From positions 6,903,837-6,967,836 of the forward strand of contig NZ_HF570108.1 of assembly GCF_000297395.2 (NCBI RefSeq): a stretch of 64,000 nt of DNA, in the 5' to 3' direction. The notes below the pieces were generated by a model. The model was not told the DNA's origin. It did not search any database and saw only the letters and a list, made by a program, of their open reading frames with translations. This DNA is from Micromonospora lupini str. Lupac 08. GTDB lineage: Bacteria > Actinomycetota > Actinomycetes > Mycobacteriales > Micromonosporaceae. The position numbers and the translations under genes were made by a program. Shown here piece after piece: positions 57,530 through 64,000 of the stretch; the first letter of the stretch is position 1, and each line of letters opens with the position of its first letter.

Positions 57530-58321
57530 ATGAGCACGCCGGCCGCACGTACCGTCGACACCACCCGGCACCCGTCCTGGCGGCGCCGCCGCCTCGACCC
57601 GGACCACTCGTTGGGTCTGCGGCTGACCCTGGCGGCGACGGCCGCGTTCCTGGTGCTGGTGCCGTTCGCCCTGCTCGCGCTGCTGGTGCTCGGGGCGTGG
57701 GCGCCGCTGCACCGGCTGGACACGGCGATCACCGACGCGCTGCACGGCCACGCGGTGGACCACCCGGCGTGGGTCACGCTGATGCAGGTCTGGAGTGCGG
57801 TGTTCGCGCCCATGCCGCTGCGGGTCGTGGCCCTGCTCGTGGTGATCTGGTTGCTGCGCCGTCAGGCCCGCCGGCTGGCCCTCTGGGTGACCACCACCAT
57901 GGTGGTCGGCGGGTTGATGGGTCCACTGCTCAAGTTGCTCGTCGGCCGGGACCGGCCGGAACTGCTCGACCCGGTGGCGCGGGCCGCCGGCTATTCGTTC
58001 CCGTCCGGGCACGCGCTGAACGCCACCCTGGCCGCCGGGGTGCTGCTGCTGGTGTTCCTGCCCTACGTCGGGAGCTGGGCCGCGCGGGTCACCCTCTGGG
58101 TCGCCGCGCTGCTGCTCACTGTGGTGACCGGGCTGAGCAGAGTCGCGCTCGGTGTGCACTTCGCCAGCGACGTGCTCGGCGGGTGGCTGCTCGGCGTGGC
58201 GGTGGTCGCGGCGACCACCGCCGCGTTCACCAGTTGGCGTGCGCACACCGGCCTGCGACCGGTCCGGCCGGCCCGCGACGGAGTCGCGCCCGAGGTCGAG
58301 CGGCACCCCGACGCGACCTGA
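57530..58321 (+). CDS. PAP2-family membrane phosphatase
   Basis: A 263-residue protein with about six helices and the three phosphatase motifs: KLLVGRDRP (K-x6-RP), SFPSGHALN (PSGH) and SRVALGVHFASD (SR-x5-H-x3-D). Such enzymes act on undecaprenyl pyrophosphate or phosphatidate outside the membrane. The ATG 57530 lacks a clear ribosome site. A basic N-terminus (RRRRLDPD) is cytoplasmic. The next gene is a second, different PAP2 protein. Confidence 0.9.
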   Translation: MSTPAARTVDTTRHPSWRRRRLDPDHSLGLRLTLAATAAFLVLVPFALLALLVLGAWAPLHRLDTAITDALHGHAVDHPAWVTLMQVWSAVFAPMPLRVVALLVVIWLLRRQARRLALWVTTTMVVGGLMGPLLKLLVGRDRPELLDPVARAAGYSFPSGHALNATLAAGVLLLVFLPYVGSWAARVTLWVAALLLTVVTGLSRVALGVHFASDVLGGWLLGVAVVAATTAAFTSWRAHTGLRPVRPARDGVAPEVERHPDAT

Positions 58322-58358
58322 GGCGTGCCGACGACGCCGAACGGGTACTGGCCCGCTC

Positions 58359-59054
58359 ATGCCCGACACCCTGGTCCAGATCGTCCGGCGGGTGCTCCTG
58401 CCGGTGTCCCTCCTGTTCGGCGTCATGGTGCTGCTCGGAGTGCTGGTCACCCGGGTGCTCGCCCGAACCTGGCCGTTCACCGTCGAGGACGCGGTGAACC
58501 GGGAGTTCGCCGGTGACCGCACCGGCGGCTGGAACAACGTCTCGCTCGTGTTCAGCACGCTGGCCAGCACCCAGATGATCGTCGTGGTCACCGTGCTGGT
58601 GGCGCTGGCGCTGCGGCTCTGGCTGAAGCGCTGGCGGGAGCCCCTGTTCCTGTGCGCGGCGGTCACCGCCCAGGCCCTCGTGTTCCTGCTGACCACGATG
58701 GTGATCGACAGGCAGCGGCCGGCGGTGGAGCACATGGACGTCTCGCCGCCCACGTCGAGCTTCCCCTCGGGGCACACCTCGGCGGCGGTGGCGCTCTACG
58801 TCGGCATCGCCGTGCTGATGGCTCTGCGGGCGCGCAGCACCGCAGCGAAGGTGGCCTGGTGGACGCTGCTGGTGATGGTGCCGGTTGGTGTGGCGCTGAC
58901 CCGCATGTACCGGGGGATGCACCACCCGAGCGACGTGGCGGCGTCCTTCCTCAACGGTGGCACCTGCGTCGCGATCATGGCTCGGGCGGTCCTGGACCGG
59001 GGGCTGCGCTGGGGCCGGGCGAAGCTGCCGGTCGCCGCGCCGGCCCGCACCTGA
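58359..59054 (+). CDS. Second PAP2-family membrane phosphatase
   Basis: A 231-residue protein with six helices. Motifs: VIDRQRPAVEHMD for the first phosphate motif (lacking the leading K at the usual distance), SSFPSGHTSAAVAL, and TRMYRGMHHPSDVAASFLNG (R-x5-H-x3-D). It differs from its upstream neighbour in sequence, so this is not a recent duplication. Start ATG 58359 lies 37 bases after the first gene. It converges on marP with 13 bases between. Confidence 0.88.
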   Translation: MPDTLVQIVRRVLLPVSLLFGVMVLLGVLVTRVLARTWPFTVEDAVNREFAGDRTGGWNNVSLVFSTLASTQMIVVVTVLVALALRLWLKRWREPLFLCAAVTAQALVFLLTTMVIDRQRPAVEHMDVSPPTSSFPSGHTSAAVALYVGIAVLMALRARSTAAKVAWWTLLVMVPVGVALTRMYRGMHHPSDVAASFLNGGTCVAIMARAVLDRGLRWGRAKLPVAAPART

Positions 59055-59067
59055 TCCGGCGCGACGC

Positions 59068-60246
59068 TCAGGTGCACTCGCCGGTGGCGACGGCCCGGTT
59101 GCGCTCGGCGCCGGCCAGCGCCACCGGCCGGGCCTCGGCGGCGGTCACCGCGAACCCGGTGTTGGGATCGTCCACCGCCGCCGCGAAGATCACGCCGAGC
59201 ACCAGACCGTTGGCGGAGAGCAGCGGCCCACCGGAGTTGCCGCTGCGCACCAGAGCCCGGATCGTGTAGATCTCCCGGGTCACCTTCGAGGAGGAGTAGA
59301 TGTCCGGGCCGTTGATCCGGTCGACGTCGCGGACCCGCGCCGACTGCGCGTTGTACGGGCCGTCGAGCGGGAACCCGAGCACGATGGCGTCGGAGCCGCT
59401 GCCCGCGTTGCCGGCGGCGAACCGCAGCGACGGGCCGGGCAGCCCCGGCACCAGCAGCACGGCAAGGTCCCGGTCCGGGTCGTAGACCACTACCTGACCG
59501 TCGTACCGCTCGCCGTCCAGTTCCACCGACACCGAGCGGGTGCCGGCGACCACGTGCGCGTTGGTCATGACCCGGTCGTCGGCGTACACGAAGCCGGAGC
59601 CCTCGATGCGGCGCGAGCAGCTGGGCGCGGAGCCGAGCACCTTGACCACCGACCGCTTGCCGTTGACGACCACCTGCGAGCCGGCCAACGCCGGGTCGGG
59701 CGGCTCGACCTGGCGCGACCGGGTGGGCGCGAGACCACCGAAGACGTCCGGGAAACCGTCGGTGTCGACGGTGTCCTCCAGAGCGGTGGAGAGCCGGTGG
59801 GCCTCCTCCGGCAGCACCCCGTTCACCACGGTGATCAGCGCGCTGCTGCGCACCGAGGCGGCGAGCCACGGCACCGACGACGACCCGAGCGGCACGGCGA
59901 CCAGCCAGGCCAGCAGGAGCACCGCGAACAGGGAGACGAACGCCCCGCCGATGTCGTCGATCCGCCGACCCACGTCGCTGGTGATCGTCTTGCGAAGGTG
60001 CGAGCCGAGCCAGCCGGCGAGCGCCTGCCCGATCACGGCCAGCCCGAAGATCGCCACCAGTGAGATCAGCACCCGGGTGCCGGCGTCGACGAACTGCCTG
60101 GCGAACAGCGGCCCTAGTTGCAGGCCGAGCAGCAGCCCCAGGAAGAAGCCGGTCAGTGACGTGATGCCGATGACGAAACCCTGGCGGTATCCGCTGATCG
60201 CGAACACGAGCATGAGCAGCAACAGGACGAGATCCACGACGGACAC
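59068..60246 (-). CDS. marP: MarP-like membrane serine protease
   Basis: In mycobacteria MarP keeps the cytoplasm neutral in acid. The 392-residue protein has four N-terminal helices of CvpA type (VVDLVLLLLMLVFAIS, LVAIFGLAVIGQALAGWL) and a trypsin-like periplasmic domain with His in NAHVVAG, Asp in DPDRDLAVLL and Ser in GNSGGPLL. A disulfide pair near SAPSCSRR and the terminal TGEC resembles MarP's redox switch. GTG 60246 was chosen because the first helix starts there. It is in the same order as in M. tuberculosis (Rv3671c). Confidence 0.88.
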   Translation of the reverse strand: MSVVDLVLLLLMLVFAISGYRQGFVIGITSLTGFFLGLLLGLQLGPLFARQFVDAGTRVLISLVAIFGLAVIGQALAGWLGSHLRKTITSDVGRRIDDIGGAFVSLFAVLLLAWLVAVPLGSSSVPWLAASVRSSALITVVNGVLPEEAHRLSTALEDTVDTDGFPDVFGGLAPTRSRQVEPPDPALAGSQVVVNGKRSVVKVLGSAPSCSRRIEGSGFVYADDRVMTNAHVVAGTRSVSVELDGERYDGQVVVYDPDRDLAVLLVPGLPGPSLRFAAGNAGSGSDAIVLGFPLDGPYNAQSARVRDVDRINGPDIYSSSKVTREIYTIRALVRSGNSGGPLLSANGLVLGVIFAAAVDDPNTGFAVTAAEARPVALAGAERNRAVATGECT

Positions 60247-60310
60247 GGGGTCCAGCGTACGGGCAGCGCGCCCGCTGGATGACCACCGCTTGCGGAAGGT
60301 GACCGCGGGG

Positions 60311-61003
60311 TCAGCGTAGGGCGGTCTCGTCGACCTCTTCGGTGCCGGCCGACGGCGCGGGAGTCGCCCCCGTGGGCGGCAGGTCGACCAGCCGACCGGG
60401 CGACCACGGGCGGGCCCAGCCACCCATCTCGAGCAGGGTCGCCAGCACCCCGGCGGTGAAGCCCCAGACGAGCATGCCGCGTGCCGAGAAGGCCGGCCCC
60501 ACCCAGCCGCTGGGGTGGCGGACCCGCAGCCGGTTGGCCGGGTCGACCAGCTCGCGGACCGGCAGTCGCGCCACGTGCGCCACCTCGGCGGGCTCCCGGG
60601 GATGCACCGGGTGCGGGTCGTGCCACCAGGCCAGCACCGGGGTGACCACGAAGTCGCTGACCGGGATCCACAGCTTCGGCAGCTCGGCCAGCACGGTGAC
60701 GCTGGCCGGGTCGAGGCCGACCTCCTCGTTCGCCTCGCGGAGCGCGGTGGCGCGGACGTCGGCGTCCTCCGGGTCGGCCGCGCCGCCGGGGAAGGCCGGC
60801 TGACCGGCGTGGTTGCGCAGGGTGGCGGCCCGTTGCAGGACCAGCACGTCGGGGCCGACGTCGGGCTGCTCGCCGAGCAGCACCAGCACGGCGCTCTCCC
60901 GGCCGCCCTGGGCGGGGGTGGTCAGCCGGGTGAAGTCCTCGGCGCGGGCGGTGCCCAGCCGGGTCAGCAGCGGGTCGATCCACTCGGGCGGTCGGCGGGT
61001 CAT
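60311..61003 (-). CDS. Nudix hydrolase, CoA pyrophosphatase type
   Basis: A 230-residue cytoplasmic protein. The NuoA/NuoB-unrelated CoA-type segment is AAFPGG-like: HAGQPAFPGGAADPED, then the Nudix helix ALREANEEVGL. The early motif VLVLLGEQPDVGPDVLVLQR also fits CoA/NADH pyrophosphatases. The exact substrate is unproven. ATG 61003 overlaps the stop of the upstream tlpA-like gene as ATGA. It lies between that gene and marP. Confidence 0.85.
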   Translation of the reverse strand: MTRRPPEWIDPLLTRLGTARAEDFTRLTTPAQGGRESAVLVLLGEQPDVGPDVLVLQRAATLRNHAGQPAFPGGAADPEDADVRATALREANEEVGLDPASVTVLAELPKLWIPVSDFVVTPVLAWWHDPHPVHPREPAEVAHVARLPVRELVDPANRLRVRHPSGWVGPAFSARGMLVWGFTAGVLATLLEMGGWARPWSPGRLVDLPPTGATPAPSAGTEEVDETALR

Positions 61004-61653
61004 GCCGGCACCGTCAGGCCGAGGTGCTGGCGGACCAGCTTGGCGAGCTTGGCGTCGTCGAGAGCCCCGGTGGCGTCGATGTGCCGGACCTGACCGTCGG
61101 CGGCGACGAAGAGGGTCAGCGGAATGGCGTTGCGCTTCAGTTCACGCTGCAGCGCCTCGCCCTGGTCCACAAGCATCGGGAACCGGACGCCGAAGTCCTC
61201 ACCGATGGACTGGGCGCCGCTGCGGCTGTCCCGGCTGTTGACTCCGACCACCTGGAGTTGGCCTTCGGCTCGCTCGCTGAGGCGTTGGAAGGCGGGCAGC
61301 TCCTTGCGGCACGGCGGGCACCACGAGGCCCACACGTTGATCACCGCGGGCCCGGCCACGTCCCGCAGCGCGATGGGGGCGCCGCCGGTGAAGCAGGACA
61401 GTGTCAGCTCCGGCAGCGTCTGCCCGTCGGCGGCGGGGCCGGGCGTGCCGGGGGCGGTCGACGTGGGGGTCGCCGCGCCGGAGTCGGGCGACGCGGTCGT
61501 GGGCGCGGCGCTCAGTGTGGCGCAGTCCCGGAACGGGGACGGACGCTCGGCGGCGGCGGGACGGGGGGCCGGGTCGTCGTCGGCCGTGCTGCTGGTGCAG
61601 CCGGCGAGGGCCAGCAGCAGCGGCAGGATCACGAGGGCGGGCCGCCGGTTCAC
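61000..61653 (-). CDS. TlpA-like thioredoxin lipoprotein
   Basis: A 217-residue extracytoplasmic thiol-disulfide protein. The lipobox LALAGC puts the lipid on Cys19; a Thr/Pro/Ala-rich linker leads to the thioredoxin fold with WCPPC (active Cys112, Cys115) and the cis-proline in RNAIPLTLFV. The GTG start overlaps the nth stop as GTGA. Such proteins reduce periplasmic disulfides, for example in cytochrome c assembly. It may act on the disulfide of the adjacent MarP; that is inference. Confidence 0.88.
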   Translation of the reverse strand: MNRRPALVILPLLLALAGCTSSTADDDPAPRPAAAERPSPFRDCATLSAAPTTASPDSGAATPTSTAPGTPGPAADGQTLPELTLSCFTGGAPIALRDVAGPAVINVWASWCPPCRKELPAFQRLSERAEGQLQVVGVNSRDSRSGAQSIGEDFGVRFPMLVDQGEALQRELKRNAIPLTLFVAADGQVRHIDATGALDDAKLAKLVRQHLGLTVPA

Positions 61654-62438
61654 GGCACCTCCGCGGCGACCGCCTGCGCGGGCACCAGCTCCGGATCGAC
61701 CCCGGCGGCCACCGCGAGGTCACGCGCCCGGGGGCCCTTGAGCAGCTTGGCGGCGGCGGCCGGCTCGGTCGGGCCGGTGCCGTACGAGGGGCAGAGCTTC
61801 GCGAGCGTGCACGCCCCACAGGCGGGCTTGCGGGCGTGGCAGACCCGTCGCCCGTGGAAGATGATCCGGTGCGAAAGCATGGTCCAGTCGCGCTTCGGGT
61901 ACAGCGCGCCGATCGCGTGCTCGATCTTGACCGGGTCGGTCTCGGTGGTCAGCCGCCACCGGTGCACCAGCCGCTGGAAGTGCGTGTCGACAGTGATGCC
62001 CGGGACGTCGAAGGCGTTGCCGAGGATGACGTTGGCGGTCTTGCGGCCGATCCCGGGGAGCGTCACCAGGTCGACGAGCCGGCCGGGAACCCGACCGTCG
62101 TACCGGTCGAGGAGGGCCTGCCCGAGCTTGAGCAGTGAGTCGGTCTTGTTGCGGTAGAAGCCGGTGGGCCGGATCAGCTCCTCCATCTCGCCCCGGTCGG
62201 CCCCGGCGTACGCGGCGGCGGTCGGGTAGCGGGCGAAGAGCTTCGGGGTGACCTCGTTGACCTTCTTGTCGGTGCACTGCGCCGAGAGGATGGTGGCGAC
62301 GGCCAGCTCCAGGGCGCTGGAGTGGTCCAGCTCACAGTGCGCGTCGGGGTGCGTCTCGGCCAGCACCCGGCCGATCCTGCGGGCACGACGTGTGCGCCCG
62401 AGATCGGTCTCGCTGGCACCGGGAGGGCTACTGGTCAC
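61650..62438 (-). CDS. nth: Endonuclease III
   Basis: Nth removes oxidised pyrimidines from DNA. The helix-hairpin-helix is LPGIGRKTANVILG with catalytic Lys, the catalytic Asp is in VDTHFQRLVHR, and the C-terminal iron-sulfur motif is C-x6-C-x2-C-x5-C (CHARKPACGACTLAKLC). The 262 residues are normal. GTG 62438 was chosen as the start; the ribosome site is weak. It heads a coupled set nth-tlpA-nudix on the minus strand. Confidence 0.94.
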   Translation of the reverse strand: MTSSPPGASETDLGRTRRARRIGRVLAETHPDAHCELDHSSALELAVATILSAQCTDKKVNEVTPKLFARYPTAAAYAGADRGEMEELIRPTGFYRNKTDSLLKLGQALLDRYDGRVPGRLVDLVTLPGIGRKTANVILGNAFDVPGITVDTHFQRLVHRWRLTTETDPVKIEHAIGALYPKRDWTMLSHRIIFHGRRVCHARKPACGACTLAKLCPSYGTGPTEPAAAAKLLKGPRARDLAVAAGVDPELVPAQAVAAEVP

Positions 62439-62479
62439 GACGGTCAGCCTACGTCGCGCCCCGGACGTTCCTCCGCGGG

Positions 62480-63658
62480 TCAACCGCCCGTCGGCGCGGT
62501 GATCTTTCCCTGCCCGTCGAGCCGGGCGCCGCTCTTCGGGAAGTCGCCGCGGCTCAGTTCGGTGACCAGGCCCAGGCCGCGGTCGTCCGGGTCCATCGTC
62601 GGCTTTCCGGCGGCGTTCATGTACGTCGAGGTGAACGAGCCGCCGGCCCAGCTGCCGTCGGGCTTGAGCGACACCTTCAGCACTCCGCCCCAGCCCAGCC
62701 GCCCGGTGTTGCTCAGCGAGTTGCCGCCACCGGCGAAGTTGCCCAGGCTGTACGCGATCAGGCGACCCTGGTAGAACTCCATCCCCCGCAGCACGTGCGG
62801 GCCGTGCCCGACGATCAGGTCGGCCCCGGCGTCGATCATGGCGTGCGAGAACTTCACCGGGTCGCCCCGGTTCTCGCCCAGGAACATCTCGGTGCCCGGC
62901 TTCACCCGGGTCTTGTCCGCTCCCTCGCCGCCCATGTGCACCTGCACGACGACCAGGTCGGCCATGGTGGCGGCCTTGGCGACCACCGTCTTCGCCTTGG
63001 CGATGTCGACAAGGCTGTTGGACCAGACGTACGACGAGAAGCCCACCACGGCGACCTTGACGCCCTTGACGTCGACCACGGTGATCTCGTCGGGGGCGCC
63101 GGTGTGCTCCAGGTCGTACTTCTCCAGCGCCTTCTGCGTGTTGTCGTAGCCCTTCGGGCCGTAGTCGTACCCGTGGTTGTTGGCCTGGTTGAGCACCTTG
63201 AAGCCGGCGTCGCGCAGGTGCGCGGCGTACTCCGGTGGGGCCCGGAACTGGAAGCAGCGGGTGGAGTTGGCCCCGCACTTGCCGGCGCCGGTGTCCACCG
63301 TCAGCGGCTCCTCCAGGTTGCCCATCACCAGGTCGGCCTTGAGCGCCTGCGCGACCGAGTCGAAGAAGCCCTTGCCGCCACCGGCGGGGAGCCGGCTCGG
63401 CGCGTTGCCCATGATGATGTCGCCGGTGGCGGAGAGCGAGATGGCGCCACCCCCGCTGGACGCCGAGGCGCCGCCGCTCGCCTTCGGGCCGGACGTGGTC
63501 ACCGGCGCTCCGGTGCCACCGCCACCGGCGCCGGGCTGCCACGTGGGGTCCTCCCCACTGTCGGCACAGCCGGCGACGAGCAGGGCGGCCAGCAGCGCCG
63601 CGAGGCCGAGGGCGACGCGGCGGAACGGGCGGGGCGCGAGGGGGGCGGAAGCGTACAT
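62480..63658 (-). CDS. CapA-like poly-gamma-glutamate synthesis lipoprotein
   Basis: A 392-residue secreted protein with lipobox LVAGC (Cys31), a Gly/Ser linker, and the CapA metallophosphatase-like fold: LSATGDIIMG, VMGNLEEPLT, LNQANNHGYDYGPKG, VVQVHMGGEG and VGHGPHVLRGMEFY, then IAYSLGNFAGGG. CapA proteins act in capsule or peptidoglycan metabolism; no capB, capC or other polymer gene is near, so its role is open. It is upstream of nth with a 41-base gap. Confidence 0.9.
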   Translation of the reverse strand: MYASAPLAPRPFRRVALGLAALLAALLVAGCADSGEDPTWQPGAGGGGTGAPVTTSGPKASGGASASSGGGAISLSATGDIIMGNAPSRLPAGGGKGFFDSVAQALKADLVMGNLEEPLTVDTGAGKCGANSTRCFQFRAPPEYAAHLRDAGFKVLNQANNHGYDYGPKGYDNTQKALEKYDLEHTGAPDEITVVDVKGVKVAVVGFSSYVWSNSLVDIAKAKTVVAKAATMADLVVVQVHMGGEGADKTRVKPGTEMFLGENRGDPVKFSHAMIDAGADLIVGHGPHVLRGMEFYQGRLIAYSLGNFAGGGNSLSNTGRLGWGGVLKVSLKPDGSWAGGSFTSTYMNAAGKPTMDPDDRGLGLVTELSRGDFPKSGARLDGQGKITAPTGG

Positions 63659-63714
63659 CGTCCGCGACCCTACCGGCCCTTCAACGCGCCGACGAGGGCC
63701 GATCGGTCGGAAGT

Positions 63715-64000
63715 TCAGCCGGTCAGCCGGTCTGACCAGGGCACGACCGGCCGGTCGCCGCCCGCGCGCACCGCGGCATGGACGGCTCGGGCCAGCGGGG
63801 CGCCCCAGGTGGAGCGCGGCCCGCCGTACGCGGCCTCCGGCCCGTCCACCGGGCAGAGCACGGTGACCGCGTCGGTGGGGGTGCCGGTGCCCGGCAACCC
63901 CAGCTCGGCGATCGCCTGGGTCTTCGCCTCGGTGGCGGTGGCGACGGCGTTGATCAGCGCCGAGTCGGCGAGCCGGGCCGGCACGTACACCACGATGTTG
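63715..64000 (-). CDS. cbiZ: C-terminal part of adenosylcobinamide amidohydrolase
   Basis: Cut by the window edge; only about the last 95 residues are seen. The run GTGTPTDAVTVLCP, KTQAIAELG before it, and YGGPRSTWGAPLARAVHAAV match the CbiZ C-terminus. CbiZ removes the aminopropanol part from salvaged cobinamide for vitamin B12 reuse. The start lies beyond position 64000 and no neighbour is visible upstream. Confidence 0.7.
   Translation of the reverse strand, partial: NIVVYVPARLADSALINAVATATEAKTQAIAELGLPGTGTPTDAVTVLCPVDGPEAAYGGPRSTWGAPLARAVHAAVRAGGDRPVVPWSDRLTG

Noticed and set aside
56009..58777. A 922-codon minus-strand frame opposite mycP and the PAP2 genes
   Set aside because: It covers three supported genes and lacks any domain signature.
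58359..59054. Tandem duplication of the upstream PAP2 gene
   Set aside because: The two proteins share only the phosphatase motifs; sequence and helix lengths differ.

Overview
The window is a GC-rich (visibly over 70 percent G+C) actinobacterial chromosome segment, most likely from Micromonospora or a close relative in the Micromonosporaceae. This rests on Lsr2, a MarP-type protease, a mycosin and EccC/EccD secretion proteins, frequent GTG starts, ATGA/GTGA gene overlaps and general gene content. It is core chromosome rather than a mobile island: no integrase, relaxase, transposase, rRNA, tRNA or CRISPR array was seen.

Layout. Positions 1-12.8 kb hold clpC, lsr2, lysS, a methyltransferase gene, coaX, nadC, nadB, a lipoprotein gene, panD, panC and a DUF2520 gene (protein quality control, nucleoid silencing, lysyl-tRNA, CoA and NAD synthesis). 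From 12.9 to 14.5 kb a TetR gene and an SDR oxidoreductase gene diverge around three near-identical 17-bp palindromes. From 14.5 to 17.1 kb a MidA/NDUFAF7-type arginine methyltransferase gene overlaps a lone NuoD paralogue, and two copies of a palindromic repeat lie inside the methyltransferase reading frame. From 17.1 to 22.9 kb there is a repeat-rich membrane protein and an osmoprotectant ABC importer. From 22.9 to 27.6 kb there are membrane proteins and the folate genes folK, folB and folP.

From 27.6 to 40.5 kb a block separates folP from folE. It starts with a tightly packed plus-strand operon resembling the core of a type IV secretion machine: pilin-like protein, VirB3/PrgI-like protein, VirB4-like ATPase, TrbL/VirB6-like channel, bitopic NTF2-like protein, and a combined transglycosylase/M23 peptidase. 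An FtsK/EccC-like protein whose two nucleotide-binding loops have lost their lysine follows, with a coiled-coil membrane partner. No DNA-processing gene accompanies it, so a chromosomal secretion or envelope apparatus is more likely than a conjugative element. This is the strongest candidate for an undescribed system here.

From 40.5 to 50.5 kb conserved order resumes: folE, ftsH, hpt, an AraC/GlxA regulator, tilS, a zincin, dacB and ppa. From 50.5 to 57.4 kb lies a partial type VII (ESX) locus: eccD, divergent eccC, and mycP, without recognisable esx, eccB or eccE genes in view. From 57.5 to 64 kb there are two PAP2 phosphatases, then marP, a Nudix hydrolase, a TlpA-like thioredoxin, nth, a CapA-like lipoprotein and the end of a cbiZ-like gene. 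From memory, the order clpC-lsr2-lysS-coaX-panD-panC-DUF2520-DUF3180-folK-folB-folP-folE-ftsH-hpt-tilS-zincin-dacB-ppa follows Mycobacterium tuberculosis Rv3596c-Rv3628, and marP-nudix-tlpA-nth follows Rv3671c-Rv3674c, so insertions relative to that backbone stand out.
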